Shown: in pieces, positions 15,867-24,655 of the stretch
Numbering within the stretch: position 1 is the first letter of the stretch
How the letters are laid out: the number at the start of each line of letters is the position of its first letter
DNA from: Fimenecus sp045593555
Lineage (GTDB): Bacteria > Bacillota > Clostridia > Oscillospirales > Acutalibacteraceae
Direction: 5' to 3'
Length of the DNA: 64,000 nucleotides
NCBI GenBank assembly: GCA_045593555.1
Contig: JAZNWU010000029.1
Location: forward strand, 1 to 64,000
Translations under genes and position numbers: made by a program
Notes under the pieces: model-generated
Database searches by the model: none
What the model saw: the letters and a program-made list of their open reading frames with translations, nothing else
What the model was told of the DNA's origin: nothing

Positions 15867-17312
15867 ATGGCATACAATCCAAAATCATTAAAGGCTGAAG
15901 AATTTATCAGTGATGAAGAAATATTAGCAACTCTCGAATATGCTGAACAGAATAAGCATAACAAGGAATTGATTGAAGAAATTTTAGAAAAGGCAAGACC
16001 AAAGAAAACTGAAGAAGGTACAGTCTGTGCAGGTCTTTCTCACCGTGAGGCAGCAGTTTTGCTTCTTTGCGACCTTCCTGATATGAACGAAAGACTTTTC
16101 AAACTTGCAGAGGAAATCAAACTTGCATTTTACGGTAATCGTATTGTTATGTTTGCACCTTTATACCTTTCAAACTATTGTGTAAACGGTTGTGTTTACT
16201 GTCCTTATCATCATCAGAACAAGCACATCTGCCGTAAAAAACTTACACAGGAAGAAGTTCGACAGGAAGTTATTGCACTTCAGGATATGGGACATAAGCG
16301 TCTTGCAATTGAAGCAGGTGAAGACCCTGTAAACAATCCAATCGAATATATCCTTGAATGTATCGACACAATTTACAGTATCAAGCATAAGAATGGTGCT
16401 ATCCGTCGAGTTAATGTAAATATTGCAGCAACAACAGTTGAAAATTACAGAAAGCTTCACGACGCAGGAATAGGTACATACATTCTTTTCCAGGAAACAT
16501 ATCATAAGGAAAGTTACGAGAAACTCCATCCAACAGGACCAAAGCACAATTATGCTTACCATACAGAAGCTATGGACAGAGCTATGGAAGGCGGTATCGA
16601 CGACGTTGGCCTTGGTGTTCTTTTTGGACTTGAACTTTATAAATATGAATTTGTAGGACTTATGATGCACGCTGAACATCTTGAGGCTGTTCACGGTGTT
16701 GGCCCTCATACAATCAGCGTTCCTCGAATCAAGAGAGCAGATGATATTGACCCGAATGTATTTGACAACTCAATTTCAGACGAGATGTTTGAAAAGATTA
16801 TTGCTTGTATTCGTATTGCAGTTCCATATACAGGTATGATTATCTCAACAAGAGAGTCAGAAGAAGTTCGTGGTAAAGTGCTTAATATGGGTATTTCACA
16901 AATCAGCGGTGCTTCTCGTACATCTGTTGGTGGTTACACAGAAGAAGAGCGTCCTCACGATTCAGAACAGTTTGATGTTTCCGACCAGAGAACTCTCGAC
17001 GAAGTTGTTCGTTGGCTTATGGAAAAAGGTCACATTCCATCATTCTGTACTGCTTGTTATCGTGAAGGCAGAACAGGTGACAGATTTATGGCACTTTGCA
17101 AAAACGGTCAGATTCTCAACTGTTGCCATCCGAATGCTCTTATGACTCTTACAGAGTTCCTTGTTGACTATGCAAGTGAAGAAACAAAGAAAATCGGTTT
17201 TGAACTTATTGAAAAGGAACTTCAGAAAGTGCCAAATCCAAAGGCAAGAGCAATCGCAATTCAGAATGTAGAAGATATTAAAGCATCAAACAGACGAGAT
17301 TTCAGATTTTAA
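15867..17312 (+). CDS. hydG: [FeFe]-hydrogenase maturase HydG (radical SAM tyrosine lyase)
   Basis: HydG cleaves tyrosine to supply CO and cyanide ligands for the H-cluster. The SAM cluster motif CVNGCVYCPYHHQN is at about residues 107-120. The family-specific C-terminal cluster cysteines appear as CTACYREGRTGDRF and CHPNALMTLTEFL, which hold the dangler-iron auxiliary cluster. At 481 residues it is full length. A good AAAGGAG site precedes ATG 15867. It lies between hydE and hydF. Confidence 0.97.
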   Translation: MAYNPKSLKAEEFISDEEILATLEYAEQNKHNKELIEEILEKARPKKTEEGTVCAGLSHREAAVLLLCDLPDMNERLFKLAEEIKLAFYGNRIVMFAPLYLSNYCVNGCVYCPYHHQNKHICRKKLTQEEVRQEVIALQDMGHKRLAIEAGEDPVNNPIEYILECIDTIYSIKHKNGAIRRVNVNIAATTVENYRKLHDAGIGTYILFQETYHKESYEKLHPTGPKHNYAYHTEAMDRAMEGGIDDVGLGVLFGLELYKYEFVGLMMHAEHLEAVHGVGPHTISVPRIKRADDIDPNVFDNSISDEMFEKIIACIRIAVPYTGMIISTRESEEVRGKVLNMGISQISGASRTSVGGYTEEERPHDSEQFDVSDQRTLDEVVRWLMEKGHIPSFCTACYREGRTGDRFMALCKNGQILNCCHPNALMTLTEFLVDYASEETKKIGFELIEKELQKVPNPKARAIAIQNVEDIKASNRRDFRF

Positions 17313-17321
17313 GGTGATTTT

Positions 17322-18503
17322 ATGAGCTTAAATGATGTAGTATCTGCCGAAAGACTTCATATTGGTTTTTTTGGACTGCGGAATGCAGGCAAATCGAGTG
17401 TTGTAAATGCTGTCACAGGTCAGGAATTATCTCTTGTGTCTGCTGTAAAAGGCACAACTACCGACCCCGTGAAAAAGGCTATGGAGCTTTTACCGTTAGG
17501 ACCTGTTGTAATCGTCGACACTCCCGGTATTGATGATGAAGGTGAGCTTGGCGAAATGCGTGTCAAAAAGACAAAACAAGTGCTCAATTACATTGATATT
17601 GCCGTGCTTGTTGTGGATGCAACTCTTGGACTTCAACAGTTTGACAGAGATATGCTCTCACTTTTTAACAAAAAGAAGATTCCACATGTTGTGGCATATA
17701 ACAAGGCTGATTTGTTTACAGAAAATGTTGTTTTAGACGATAATATAATTCTTGTAAGTGCTAAAAACGGTACAAACATAAATGAACTTAAAAACAGAAT
17801 TGCACAGGCTGTTAAAGTGCAGAATGAGAATAAAAGGGTAGTTGGTGATTTACTGAAAACAGGGGATATAGTTGTTCTTGTAACACCTATTGATTCAGCT
17901 GCACCAAAAGGCAGACTGATTTTGCCACAGCAGATGACAATCCGTGATATCCTCGATGCAGGTGCAATTCCCGTTGTGACCCGAGAAACTGAACTTAAAA
18001 CAACACTTGAATCTCTCAAAGATAAGCCAAGAATGGTTATAACTGATTCACAAGCATTTGGATTTGTGTCAAAAATTGTTGGTGAAGATATTCCTCTCAC
18101 ATCCTTTTCAATCCTTATGGCAAGGTATAAAGGTAACCTTGAGAGTGCTGTAAAAGGTGCAGAGAAAATGAAAACACTCAATGATGGTGATACGATTCTC
18201 ATATCCGAGGGATGCACTCATCATCGTCAATGTGGTGACATCGGCACACAAAAGCTTCCAAAATGGATTAAGGAATATTCAGGAAAAGAACTGAATTTCA
18301 ATTTTACATCAGGTAAGGATTTTCCGGAGGATTTAACTGATATTTCACTTGTTATCCATTGTGGCGGATGTATGTTGACGGAAAGAGAGATGCAGTACCG
18401 TCGTCGCTTCTGCGAAGAGAATAATGTTCCAATCACAAACTATGGCACAGCAATTGCCCAAGTCAACGGAATTTTAGACCGTAGTCTTGAGCCTGTAAAA
18501 TAA
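17322..18503 (+). CDS. hydF: [FeFe]-hydrogenase maturation GTPase HydF
   Basis: HydF is the scaffold that receives the diiron precursor and passes it to the hydrogenase. The N-terminal GTPase has the P-loop GLRNAGKSSVVNA, the G3 motif DTPGIDDEGE and the G4 motif NKAD. The C-terminal cluster-binding domain has CTHHRQCGDIG and HCGGCMLTEREM, giving the conserved Cys-x-His...Cys-x2-Cys set. It starts nine bases after hydG and ends the operon before a strong terminator. No structural hydrogenase gene (hydA) is in this window, so the maturases act on a hydrogenase encoded elsewhere. Confidence 0.97.
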   Translation: MSLNDVVSAERLHIGFFGLRNAGKSSVVNAVTGQELSLVSAVKGTTTDPVKKAMELLPLGPVVIVDTPGIDDEGELGEMRVKKTKQVLNYIDIAVLVVDATLGLQQFDRDMLSLFNKKKIPHVVAYNKADLFTENVVLDDNIILVSAKNGTNINELKNRIAQAVKVQNENKRVVGDLLKTGDIVVLVTPIDSAAPKGRLILPQQMTIRDILDAGAIPVVTRETELKTTLESLKDKPRMVITDSQAFGFVSKIVGEDIPLTSFSILMARYKGNLESAVKGAEKMKTLNDGDTILISEGCTHHRQCGDIGTQKLPKWIKEYSGKELNFNFTSGKDFPEDLTDISLVIHCGGCMLTEREMQYRRRFCEENNVPITNYGTAIAQVNGILDRSLEPVK

Positions 18504-18508
18504 AATTA

Positions 18509-18545
18509 AGCAGAGAAGATTATTATGTCTTCTCTGCTTTTTTGT
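18509..18545 (+). terminator. Terminator of the hyd operon
   Basis: AGCAGAGAAGA pairs with TCTTCTCTGCT, followed by TTTTTT. Confidence 0.85.
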
Positions 18546-18550
18546 GTTAT

Positions 18551-19084
18551 TCAGTTTTCTTTCCCTGCTGTTTTATGGGCTTTTCGTAAAGCCATTGTCA
18601 GTGGGACAATTAAAAATCCAAGTGCGAAATTGCCTATGGCATGGATAATATCAAAATACAATCCAGCACCAATCCAGGCTATCATTCCCTTGAAATCAAG
18701 TCCATACATAATGGCTTGTGCAGGTGAATAAAGAATTCCATAGCAAAGTCCGTGTAAAGCACAGACTATCGAATATACTGGAACAGCGATTTTAGTGTTC
18801 ATTTTCTTTGGCAGGAGCATTGTTATTGCCCAAAGAATTGTCCAGATGTACAGATACGGAATCCACCATAATGCAAAACCATTGAAAAGTCCTATTAAAA
18901 GCACAAAAACATATATTGGAATAAGTGCTTTTTTACGATAAACAATGGTATAAGTCATTGTCAGCATTCCCAATAGGTGAATGTTTGGCAACGCTTCTGT
19001 TATGTACTTGGAAATGAACATTATGACACCCAAAAGGGCGAAAACAACAAGGTCAACTAAATGCTGATAGCGTTGGTTTCTCAT
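18551..19084 (-). CDS. ECF-type transporter S component, probably for a corrinoid
   Basis: A 177-residue membrane protein with about six helices: FALLGVIMFISKYITEALPN at the start, then MTYTIVYRKKALIPIYVFVL, and a final LGFLIVPLTMALRK. This is the pattern of substrate-binding S components of group II ECF transporters, which share an ATPase/EcfT module encoded elsewhere. It overlaps the upstream DUF4430 lipoprotein gene by one base (TAATG), and both lie under a cobalamin riboswitch, so the substrate is probably vitamin B12 or a precursor. The sequence alone does not fix the ligand. Confidence 0.8.
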   Translation of the reverse strand: MRNQRYQHLVDLVVFALLGVIMFISKYITEALPNIHLLGMLTMTYTIVYRKKALIPIYVFVLLIGLFNGFALWWIPYLYIWTILWAITMLLPKKMNTKIAVPVYSIVCALHGLCYGILYSPAQAIMYGLDFKGMIAWIGAGLYFDIIHAIGNFALGFLIVPLTMALRKAHKTAGKEN

Positions 19085-19518
19085 TATGCCTTAGTTGCTA
19101 CGAATGAATAAACTTCGCCGTCTTTAATAGGTGTTGTATCAACACCACTGTTTGCGTAAGCACCGTTTACATAGAATGCCCAATAAGCACCATCTTCGTT
19201 ATAGTCATATTTTATGCCATTGACTGTGTCAACCATAAGACCGTAAGTGCTCTCTGTCCCTGAAATGAGTTCATCTTTGATGAGTGCTTCACCAACAAAC
19301 TTTTCTGTGTCATACTTGACTTCAAACTCTTTTTTTGTACCGTCAAGGTCTGTTACTTCAAAAGTAAATGATTTTTCCTGAACTTCCTGCTGATTTGATG
19401 ATGTTTCAGGAGTTTCTGGTTCCTGATTTTGTCCGCATGCTGCAAACATAAGTACCATAGCCGCAACAAGTACCAATGAAAGAACAGAACGGAAACGATT
19501 TTTTATAATTTCTTTCAT
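19084..19518 (-). CDS. DUF4430 lipoprotein (transcobalamin-like domain)
   Basis: The signal sequence ends in a lipobox, VLMFAAC (Cys28), so the mature protein is membrane-anchored outside the cell. After a spacer rich in Glu, Thr and Gln comes a DUF4430 domain (residues about 48-144), including GIKYDYNEDGAYWAFYVNG and DTTPIKDGEVYSFV. DUF4430 is related to the C-terminal domain of eukaryotic transcobalamin and intrinsic factor, and the gene is headed by a cobalamin riboswitch, so surface B12 binding is a reasonable inference. It is cotranscribed with an S component. ATG 19518 is preceded by AAGGAG (19528-19533, minus). Confidence 0.85.
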   Translation of the reverse strand: MKEIIKNRFRSVLSLVLVAAMVLMFAACGQNQEPETPETSSNQQEVQEKSFTFEVTDLDGTKKEFEVKYDTEKFVGEALIKDELISGTESTYGLMVDTVNGIKYDYNEDGAYWAFYVNGAYANSGVDTTPIKDGEVYSFVATKA

Positions 19519-19539
19519 ACTGTTTCTCTCCTTATAGGA

Positions 19540-19770
19540 TATTTTGTTTTTTCATAAAGGCTTTTCCATATATCAGTAACCGTGACAAAGAAAATTTCAA
19601 TACCGGGTATTCCGACTTGCAAAATTTGTGGATATTTTCACCTTCTCAAGCATTTTGCTCAATGGTTTTCTCTCTTTGCGGCAGAGAGCGAAAAAATCTG
19701 TTTTTGCTTACGGCGACGGACTCGTTCAGGAATTTCACCTGATTCCCCGACATACTGAACCTTTACGGAG
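19540..19770 (-). promoter_or_regulatory. Cobalamin riboswitch
   Basis: Read on the minus strand, the leader has the conserved core GGGGAATCAGGTGAAATTCC (19755-19728 area) followed by the CCGTCGCCGTAAGC segment, and later the B12 box AGTCGGAATACCCGG (19617-19603). A P1-like pairing TAAAGG/CCTTTA closes the element. The CCTTTAT arm (19560-19554) can also pair with ATAAGG at the ribosome binding site (19535-19530), suggesting translational control. It governs the DUF4430 lipoprotein and the S component, which would be repressed when cobalamin is plentiful. Exact ends are approximate. Confidence 0.9.
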
Positions 19771-19773
19771 AGA

Positions 19774-19802
19774 ATTCTATCACAATTTAAATATAAAATC
19801 AA
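19774..19802 (-). promoter_or_regulatory. Promoter of the B12-riboswitch unit
   Basis: On the minus strand, TTGATT (19802-19797), a 17-bp spacer and TAGAAT (19779-19774) lie just before the riboswitch. Confidence 0.65.
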
Positions 19803-19860
19803 CTTGATTTATGTAGTAATCAGGATTAAAATGTACATATATTATCAGGTGGTGGTTTAA

Positions 19861-20532
19861 ATGAGGAAAACAGTAAATAATTTGCCAAAAGATTTTACAA
19901 TTACAGCTCATACAGGTTGTATGGGTACTGTGCAGAATAGCCTTGAATCAATTAAAGCAGGAGCTCAGAACGGTGCATCTGTTGTGGAGTTTGATTTGCG
20001 ATTCACAAGTGATGGTGAGCCGGTATTGTCCCACGATGAGCCTGTGGGTGGTGAGGTGACACTTGACGAAGCATTTAAGCTTATTTCCGAAATTGATAAT
20101 ATCAAAGTCAATGTGGATATTAAAACTTGTGATGCTCTCCGGAAGGTTTATCCGTCAGCACAGAAATATGGAATTGAAAAGAGAATTTTTTATACAGGAG
20201 TTCACGAGGCGTTTGTAGAACCTGTAAGAAAAGACAGCCCTGAAGTTCCTTACTATCTTAATATGAAAGTGAATATGTGGAGAAAGAATAGTGAAAAGTA
20301 CATTCTTTCACTTGTTGAAAAGGTGAAAAATTCAGGTGCAATGGGCATAAATTTCAAATATATAGGTGCATCAAAAAAACTTGTAAAAATTTTCCATGAA
20401 AATGGACTTTTAGTGTCAATCTGGACAGTAGATGACGAAAGAAATATGCATAAAATCCTTTCATTTGCTCCCGATAACATCACCACACGACATCCTGATA
20501 AATTAAGTAGAATTGTAAAAGAATTGGAGTAA
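19861..20532 (+). CDS. Glycerophosphodiester phosphodiesterase family protein
   Basis: This is a compact (223-residue) GDPD TIM-barrel: TAHTGCMGTVQNSLESI at the start in place of the usual HRG...ENT, then VVEFDLRFTSDGEPVLSHDE, which carries the catalytic and metal residues (E, D, H), and ending VSIWTVDDERNM. The first catalytic arginine of the HR motif is replaced by Thr, as in a clostridial subgroup, so activity on glycerophosphodiesters is likely but not certain. There is no signal peptide. It is followed closely by the pot operon promoter. Confidence 0.85.
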   Translation: MRKTVNNLPKDFTITAHTGCMGTVQNSLESIKAGAQNGASVVEFDLRFTSDGEPVLSHDEPVGGEVTLDEAFKLISEIDNIKVNVDIKTCDALRKVYPSAQKYGIEKRIFYTGVHEAFVEPVRKDSPEVPYYLNMKVNMWRKNSEKYILSLVEKVKNSGAMGINFKYIGASKKLVKIFHENGLLVSIWTVDDERNMHKILSFAPDNITTRHPDKLSRIVKELE

Positions 20533-20560
20533 AATTTTTAGTCGAAATTTGTAAAAAATA

Positions 20561-20589
20561 TTGACTTTTTGCAAAATTAAGATTATATT
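20561..20589 (+). promoter_or_regulatory. Promoter of potABCD
   Basis: TTGACT (20561-20566), a 17-bp spacer and TATATT (20584-20589). Confidence 0.65.
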
Positions 20590-20605
20590 TAAGTCATACC
20601 AAATA

Positions 20606-20648
20606 GGAGCAGTCTTATATGACTGCTCCAACTATATCTATCGGTTGG
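20606..20648 (+). promoter_or_regulatory. 5'-UTR stem-loops of potABCD
   Basis: GGAGCAGTC (20606-20614), loop TTATAT, GACTGCTCC (20621-20629), a perfect nine-pair stem without a T run. It is followed by CCAAC (20628-20632) with GTTGG (20644-20648), which shares two bases with the first stem, so the two are mutually exclusive at the junction. The second stem ends just before the AAAGGGG ribosome binding site. This is a candidate translational control element. Confidence 0.45.
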
Positions 20649-20663
20649 AAAGGGGCTGCATAA

Positions 20664-21782
20664 TTGAAAAACAATCCAGTTATTATTGACCTCAAAAACA
20701 TAAGCGTCAGCTTTGACGACCATAAAATTCTCGATAACATTAACCTTTATATCCGTGACGGTGAGTTTATCACTTTGCTCGGACCTTCAGGCTGTGGTAA
20801 AACTACAACCTTGCGTATTATTGCGGGTTTTTTACAGCAGGATAGCGGTGATGTTATTTTCGAAGGAAAAAATATCAATGGTGTTCCTGCATTCAAGCGT
20901 CAGGTGAACACCATTTTTCAGCGTTATGCCCTTTTCCCACATCTGAATGTATATGAGAATATCGCATTCGGTCTTCGCCTTAAAAAGTGGAAGGAAAAGG
21001 ATATTAAAGAAAAGGTAAGCGAAATGCTTACTCTTGTAAATTTAAAAGGATTCGGCTCTCGTAAAATTGATTCACTTTCAGGTGGTCAGCAACAGCGTGT
21101 TGCTATTGCACGTGCCTTGGCTGTGAATCCTCGTGTTGTGCTTCTTGACGAGCCTTTGGGTGCTCTTGACCTGAAACTTCGTAAGGATATGCAGATTGAA
21201 CTCAAGAACATTCAGCAGAAACTTGGTATTACATTTATCTATGTTACTCATGACCAGGAAGAAGCTCTTTCAATGTCCGATACAGTCGTTGTTATGAATG
21301 GTGGCGTTATTCAGCAGATTGGTACACCACTTGATATTTATAACGAGCCTAAAAATGCCTTTGTTGCTGACTTTATCGGTGAAAGTAATATTCTTGACGG
21401 TGTTATGAAAGAGGACTTTACTGTTGAGTTTAACGGCATTAAATTCCAATGCGTTGACAAGGGCTTTAAGCACAATGAGCCTGTTGACGTTGTTATCCGA
21501 CCTGAAGATATTGATGTTGTAGCACCTGAGGATGGTATGCTTCAAGGCACTGTAACTTCAGTTACATTCAAAGGCGTTCATTATGAGATTATCGTTGATA
21601 TTGATAACTTTAAATGGATGATTCAGACAACTGATAAGAGTGAAGTAGGCGACGTTATCGGTATTTCTATCGACCCTGATGAAATGCACGTTATGAAGAA
21701 ATCTCAGTATTCAGGTCTTTACGGTGACTATAGTTCATTCAGTGATGAGTTTGACGAGCTTTCTCAAGTAGGTGAGGAATAA
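20664..21782 (+). CDS. potA: Spermidine/putrescine ABC transporter ATPase PotA
   Basis: The ATPase of a polyamine importer. It has Walker A GPSGCGKTT, the Q-loop in NTIFQRYALFPHLNVYENIA, signature LSGGQQQRVAIARAL, Walker B VVLLDEPLGALD and the switch His in YVTHDQEEALS. The C-terminal TOBE_2 domain (about 280-355) contains VDVVIRPEDIDVV. At 372 residues it is full length for PotA. The start is TTG 20664, with AAAGGGG ten bases upstream. Its stop overlaps the potB start (TAATG). Confidence 0.95.
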   Translation: MKNNPVIIDLKNISVSFDDHKILDNINLYIRDGEFITLLGPSGCGKTTTLRIIAGFLQQDSGDVIFEGKNINGVPAFKRQVNTIFQRYALFPHLNVYENIAFGLRLKKWKEKDIKEKVSEMLTLVNLKGFGSRKIDSLSGGQQQRVAIARALAVNPRVVLLDEPLGALDLKLRKDMQIELKNIQQKLGITFIYVTHDQEEALSMSDTVVVMNGGVIQQIGTPLDIYNEPKNAFVADFIGESNILDGVMKEDFTVEFNGIKFQCVDKGFKHNEPVDVVIRPEDIDVVAPEDGMLQGTVTSVTFKGVHYEIIVDIDNFKWMIQTTDKSEVGDVIGISIDPDEMHVMKKSQYSGLYGDYSSFSDEFDELSQVGEE

Positions 21783-22609
21783 TGAAAAAGTCCTCATTCC
21801 TTCACAAGGTGCTTAATGCACCTTATATGCTCTGGTCGGTGTTATTTATAGTAGCACCGCTCATAATGGTTGGTTATTACGCATTTACAGATGCAGACGG
21901 CAATTTTACCATGAGCAACATAAGTCAGATTGGAGATTACACAACAACATTTATTCTTTCAATCAGTTATGGTGCGGTTGCTACGGTGATTTGCCTTATT
22001 ATCGCATATCCTTTTGCCTATGCATTGGCACAGACTAAGGCTTCTTTTCAGCGTGTGGCAACAATGCTTGTTATGCTTCCTATGTGGATGAGCTTCCTTA
22101 TCCGTACTTATTCATGGATTACCATTTTAGGTGAATCAGGTGTAATCAACAGATTTTTAGGTATCTTTGGTATTGAGCCTTTGAGAATGCTTAATACCGG
22201 TGGTGCAGTTATCCTTGGTATGGTTTATAATTTTTTACCATATATGATTTTGCCATTATATACAGCACTTTCAAAGATGGATAACTCTCTCGTTGAGGCT
22301 GCACAGGATTTGGGCTGTAACAAGTTCTATTGTCTTCGTAAGGTTATTTTTCCGCTTTCAGTTCCCGGAATTGCAAGTGGTGTAACGATGGTTTTCGTTC
22401 CTTGTGTAAGTACATTCTATATTACACAGAAATTAGGTGGCGGACAGATTACGCTTATCGGTGACGTTATTGAAGGTCAGTTCCAGACTGCGTATAACTA
22501 TAACCTTGGTGCGGCATTGTCACTCGTTCTTATGGTTATGATTTTAATCTGTCTTGGTGTGCTTAATTATTTCACAGACAGTGATGACGACGGAGGTGTG
22601 CTTATATGA
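21782..22609 (+). CDS. potB: Spermidine/putrescine ABC transporter permease PotB
   Basis: A six-helix binding-protein-dependent permease. The first helix is LWSVLFIVAPLIMVGYYAF and the EAA loop is LVEAAQDLGCNKFYCLRKVIFP near residues 176-196, which couples to PotA. At 275 residues its length is normal. Overlaps with potA (TAATG) and potC (ATGA) show tight translational coupling. Confidence 0.95.
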   Translation: MKKSSFLHKVLNAPYMLWSVLFIVAPLIMVGYYAFTDADGNFTMSNISQIGDYTTTFILSISYGAVATVICLIIAYPFAYALAQTKASFQRVATMLVMLPMWMSFLIRTYSWITILGESGVINRFLGIFGIEPLRMLNTGGAVILGMVYNFLPYMILPLYTALSKMDNSLVEAAQDLGCNKFYCLRKVIFPLSVPGIASGVTMVFVPCVSTFYITQKLGGGQITLIGDVIEGQFQTAYNYNLGAALSLVLMVMILICLGVLNYFTDSDDDGGVLI

Positions 22610-23433
22610 CGAAAACATCTCCATTATCTAAATTCTATTTAGCACTTGTATTTCTGTTTCTTTATGCACCGATGGTTGTTATGATGGTGTTTTCATTCAA
22701 TGGAACAGAAAGTACATATATTTTTGAGGGCTTTTCACTCCAATGGTATGAAAAACTTTTCCACGATAAAGTTACAATGGATGCCCTTAAAAATACGGTA
22801 GTTCTTGCAGTTGTTTCTGCTGCTATTGCAACTGTGCTTGGTACTCTTGCGGCAGTTGGCATCAACTCAATGAGAAATAAGCATATAAAGTCATCTGTTA
22901 TGACTGTTACGAATATTCCTATGATGAATCCTGAAATCGTTACAGGTATCTCAATGATGCTTTTGTTCGTGTTTGCAGGTGTAATGTTCAATAAACGTGA
23001 TGTTCTCGGCTTCTGGACTATTCTTATTGCCCACGTTACATTCCAGTTGCCTTATGTAATTCTTTCGGTTTTGCCGAAACTCAAGCAAACAGATAACAGA
23101 ATTTATGAGGCTGCACAGGATTTAGGCTGTCCACCAATTCAGGCATTCTTCAAGGTGGTTTTCCCTGCAATTCTGCCAGGAATAATCTCGGGTGCAATTA
23201 TGGCATTTACATTATCACTTGACGATTTCATAATCAGTTACTTTACAAATGGTCCTGATTTTCAGACATTGCCTATTCACATTTTCTCAATGACAAAAAA
23301 GAGAGTTAAGCCTGATATGTATGCTCTTTCAACTCTTATTTTCGGTGCAATGTTTATTCTTCTTATTCTTATGAATGTGGCACAGTCACGCTCTGATAAA
23401 AAGCAGAGAAGAAAGCAAAAGGAGGAATCTTAA
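22606..23433 (+). CDS. potC: Spermidine/putrescine ABC transporter permease PotC
   Basis: The second permease of the importer, with six helices and the EAA loop IYEAAQDLGCPPIQAFFKVV near residue 170. The start LVFLFLYAPMVVMMVFSFN and the late segment LSLDDFIISYFTNGPDFQTL are typical of PotC. It overlaps potB by four bases and potD by one. The basic C-terminus (DKKQRRKQKEE) is cytoplasmic. Confidence 0.95.
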   Translation: MTKTSPLSKFYLALVFLFLYAPMVVMMVFSFNGTESTYIFEGFSLQWYEKLFHDKVTMDALKNTVVLAVVSAAIATVLGTLAAVGINSMRNKHIKSSVMTVTNIPMMNPEIVTGISMMLLFVFAGVMFNKRDVLGFWTILIAHVTFQLPYVILSVLPKLKQTDNRIYEAAQDLGCPPIQAFFKVVFPAILPGIISGAIMAFTLSLDDFIISYFTNGPDFQTLPIHIFSMTKKRVKPDMYALSTLIFGAMFILLILMNVAQSRSDKKQRRKQKEES

Positions 23434-24650
23434 TGAAAAAAGTTTTCTCCGTAGTAATTGCAATTCTTGTGATTCTTTCTGCTTTCGTTATGCCTGTTTA
23501 TTCAGATGATGAAATCTTTTCACAGGAAACAATTGAATATTACAAAAATCTCGGTTTGCAAGGCACAATCCTTAATGTGTATAACTGGGGCGAATATATC
23601 GACGACGAAGAAATTGATGTTGTAAGTCAGTTTGAACGCCTTACGGGTTGTAATGTGAACTATACAACATTTGAGTCTAATGAGAATATGTATTCAAAGC
23701 TTTCAGGTGGCGGTGTCAGTTATGACATTATAATTCCGTCTGACTATATGGTTGAGCGTCTTATTTCCGAAGATATGCTTTTACCTCTTGATTACAACAA
23801 CATTCCGAATTATGACAAGTATTTTGATAGTGCAAAATACGGTCATCTTGTGGAAAATGGCATAAGTGATTATGCTGTAATCTATAATGTTGGTACGACA
23901 ATTCTCATTTATAACAAGAATTTTGTCAAAGAAGAACCTACAAGCTGGAAGGTTTTATGGGATGAACAGTATGCCGGTAAGGTTCTTATGTTCAATAACC
24001 CTCGTGACTCCTTTGCTATTGCACAGTTTGTACTTGGACAGAGTATCAACACAACTGAAAAAGCAGAGTGGGATGCTGCTGCAGACCTTTTAATGGAACA
24101 AAGAAAACTCGTTAAACCTGAATATGTAATGGACGAAGTTTTCATTAAAATGGAAAGTGGTGAATATGCTTTTGCCACTTACTATGCAGGTGACTATGAG
24201 CTGATGGTTGAAAATAATCCTGATTTAGGATTTGCTTTTCCTGAAGAGGGTGTGAACACATTCTATGATGCGATGTGTATTCCGTCTGCTTCACAGAATA
24301 AAAAAGGAGCAGAAGCCTTTATCAATTTTATGATGGAGCCTGAAATAGCCCTTGCAAATGCAGAATATATTTATTATGCAACACCTAATAAAGCAGTTTT
24401 AGAAAACCCTGATTATTCACTTGCGGATAGTGATGCAGTATATCCTGAAATGCCGGAAAATGCACAGGAGTTTCATAATCTTCCTACTGACACTTTGCAG
24501 TATATGAATTCTTTGTGGATGAAAGTCAAGGGCGAAAATGATGCCCAAGGACTTTATGTAGGCTTTTTCTCTGTAATTGCAGTTGTTGTGGTGATTATAA
24601 TCGCACATATCCTTAAGAAAAAGCGTATGGCAAAATATTATGATGTTTAA
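23433..24650 (+). CDS. potD: Polyamine ABC transporter substrate-binding protein PotD with a C-terminal membrane anchor
   Basis: The periplasmic-binding-protein-like component. The signal segment is residues 1-24, without a lipobox cysteine. The binding domain runs from LNVYNWGEYIDDEE (polyamine-binding NWxxY motif) to about residue 370, with PSDYMVERL and GDYELM as expected. A C-terminal helix, FFSVIAVVVVIIIAHIL, followed by KKKRMAKYY, would fix the protein to the membrane, replacing the usual lipid anchor of Gram-positive binding proteins. It is the last gene of potABCD, before a hairpin. Confidence 0.93.
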   Translation: MKKVFSVVIAILVILSAFVMPVYSDDEIFSQETIEYYKNLGLQGTILNVYNWGEYIDDEEIDVVSQFERLTGCNVNYTTFESNENMYSKLSGGGVSYDIIIPSDYMVERLISEDMLLPLDYNNIPNYDKYFDSAKYGHLVENGISDYAVIYNVGTTILIYNKNFVKEEPTSWKVLWDEQYAGKVLMFNNPRDSFAIAQFVLGQSINTTEKAEWDAAADLLMEQRKLVKPEYVMDEVFIKMESGEYAFATYYAGDYELMVENNPDLGFAFPEEGVNTFYDAMCIPSASQNKKGAEAFINFMMEPEIALANAEYIYYATPNKAVLENPDYSLADSDAVYPEMPENAQEFHNLPTDTLQYMNSLWMKVKGENDAQGLYVGFFSVIAVVVVIIIAHILKKKRMAKYYDV

Positions 24651-24655
24651 ACTAA

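Noticed and set aside
16170..16709. 179-aa antisense ORF within hydG
   Set aside because: Biased composition (Val/Cys/Phe) from the complement of a conserved gene; hydG is certain.
17633..18217. 194-aa antisense ORF within hydF
   Set aside because: Serine/threonine-rich shadow of hydF with no start signals.
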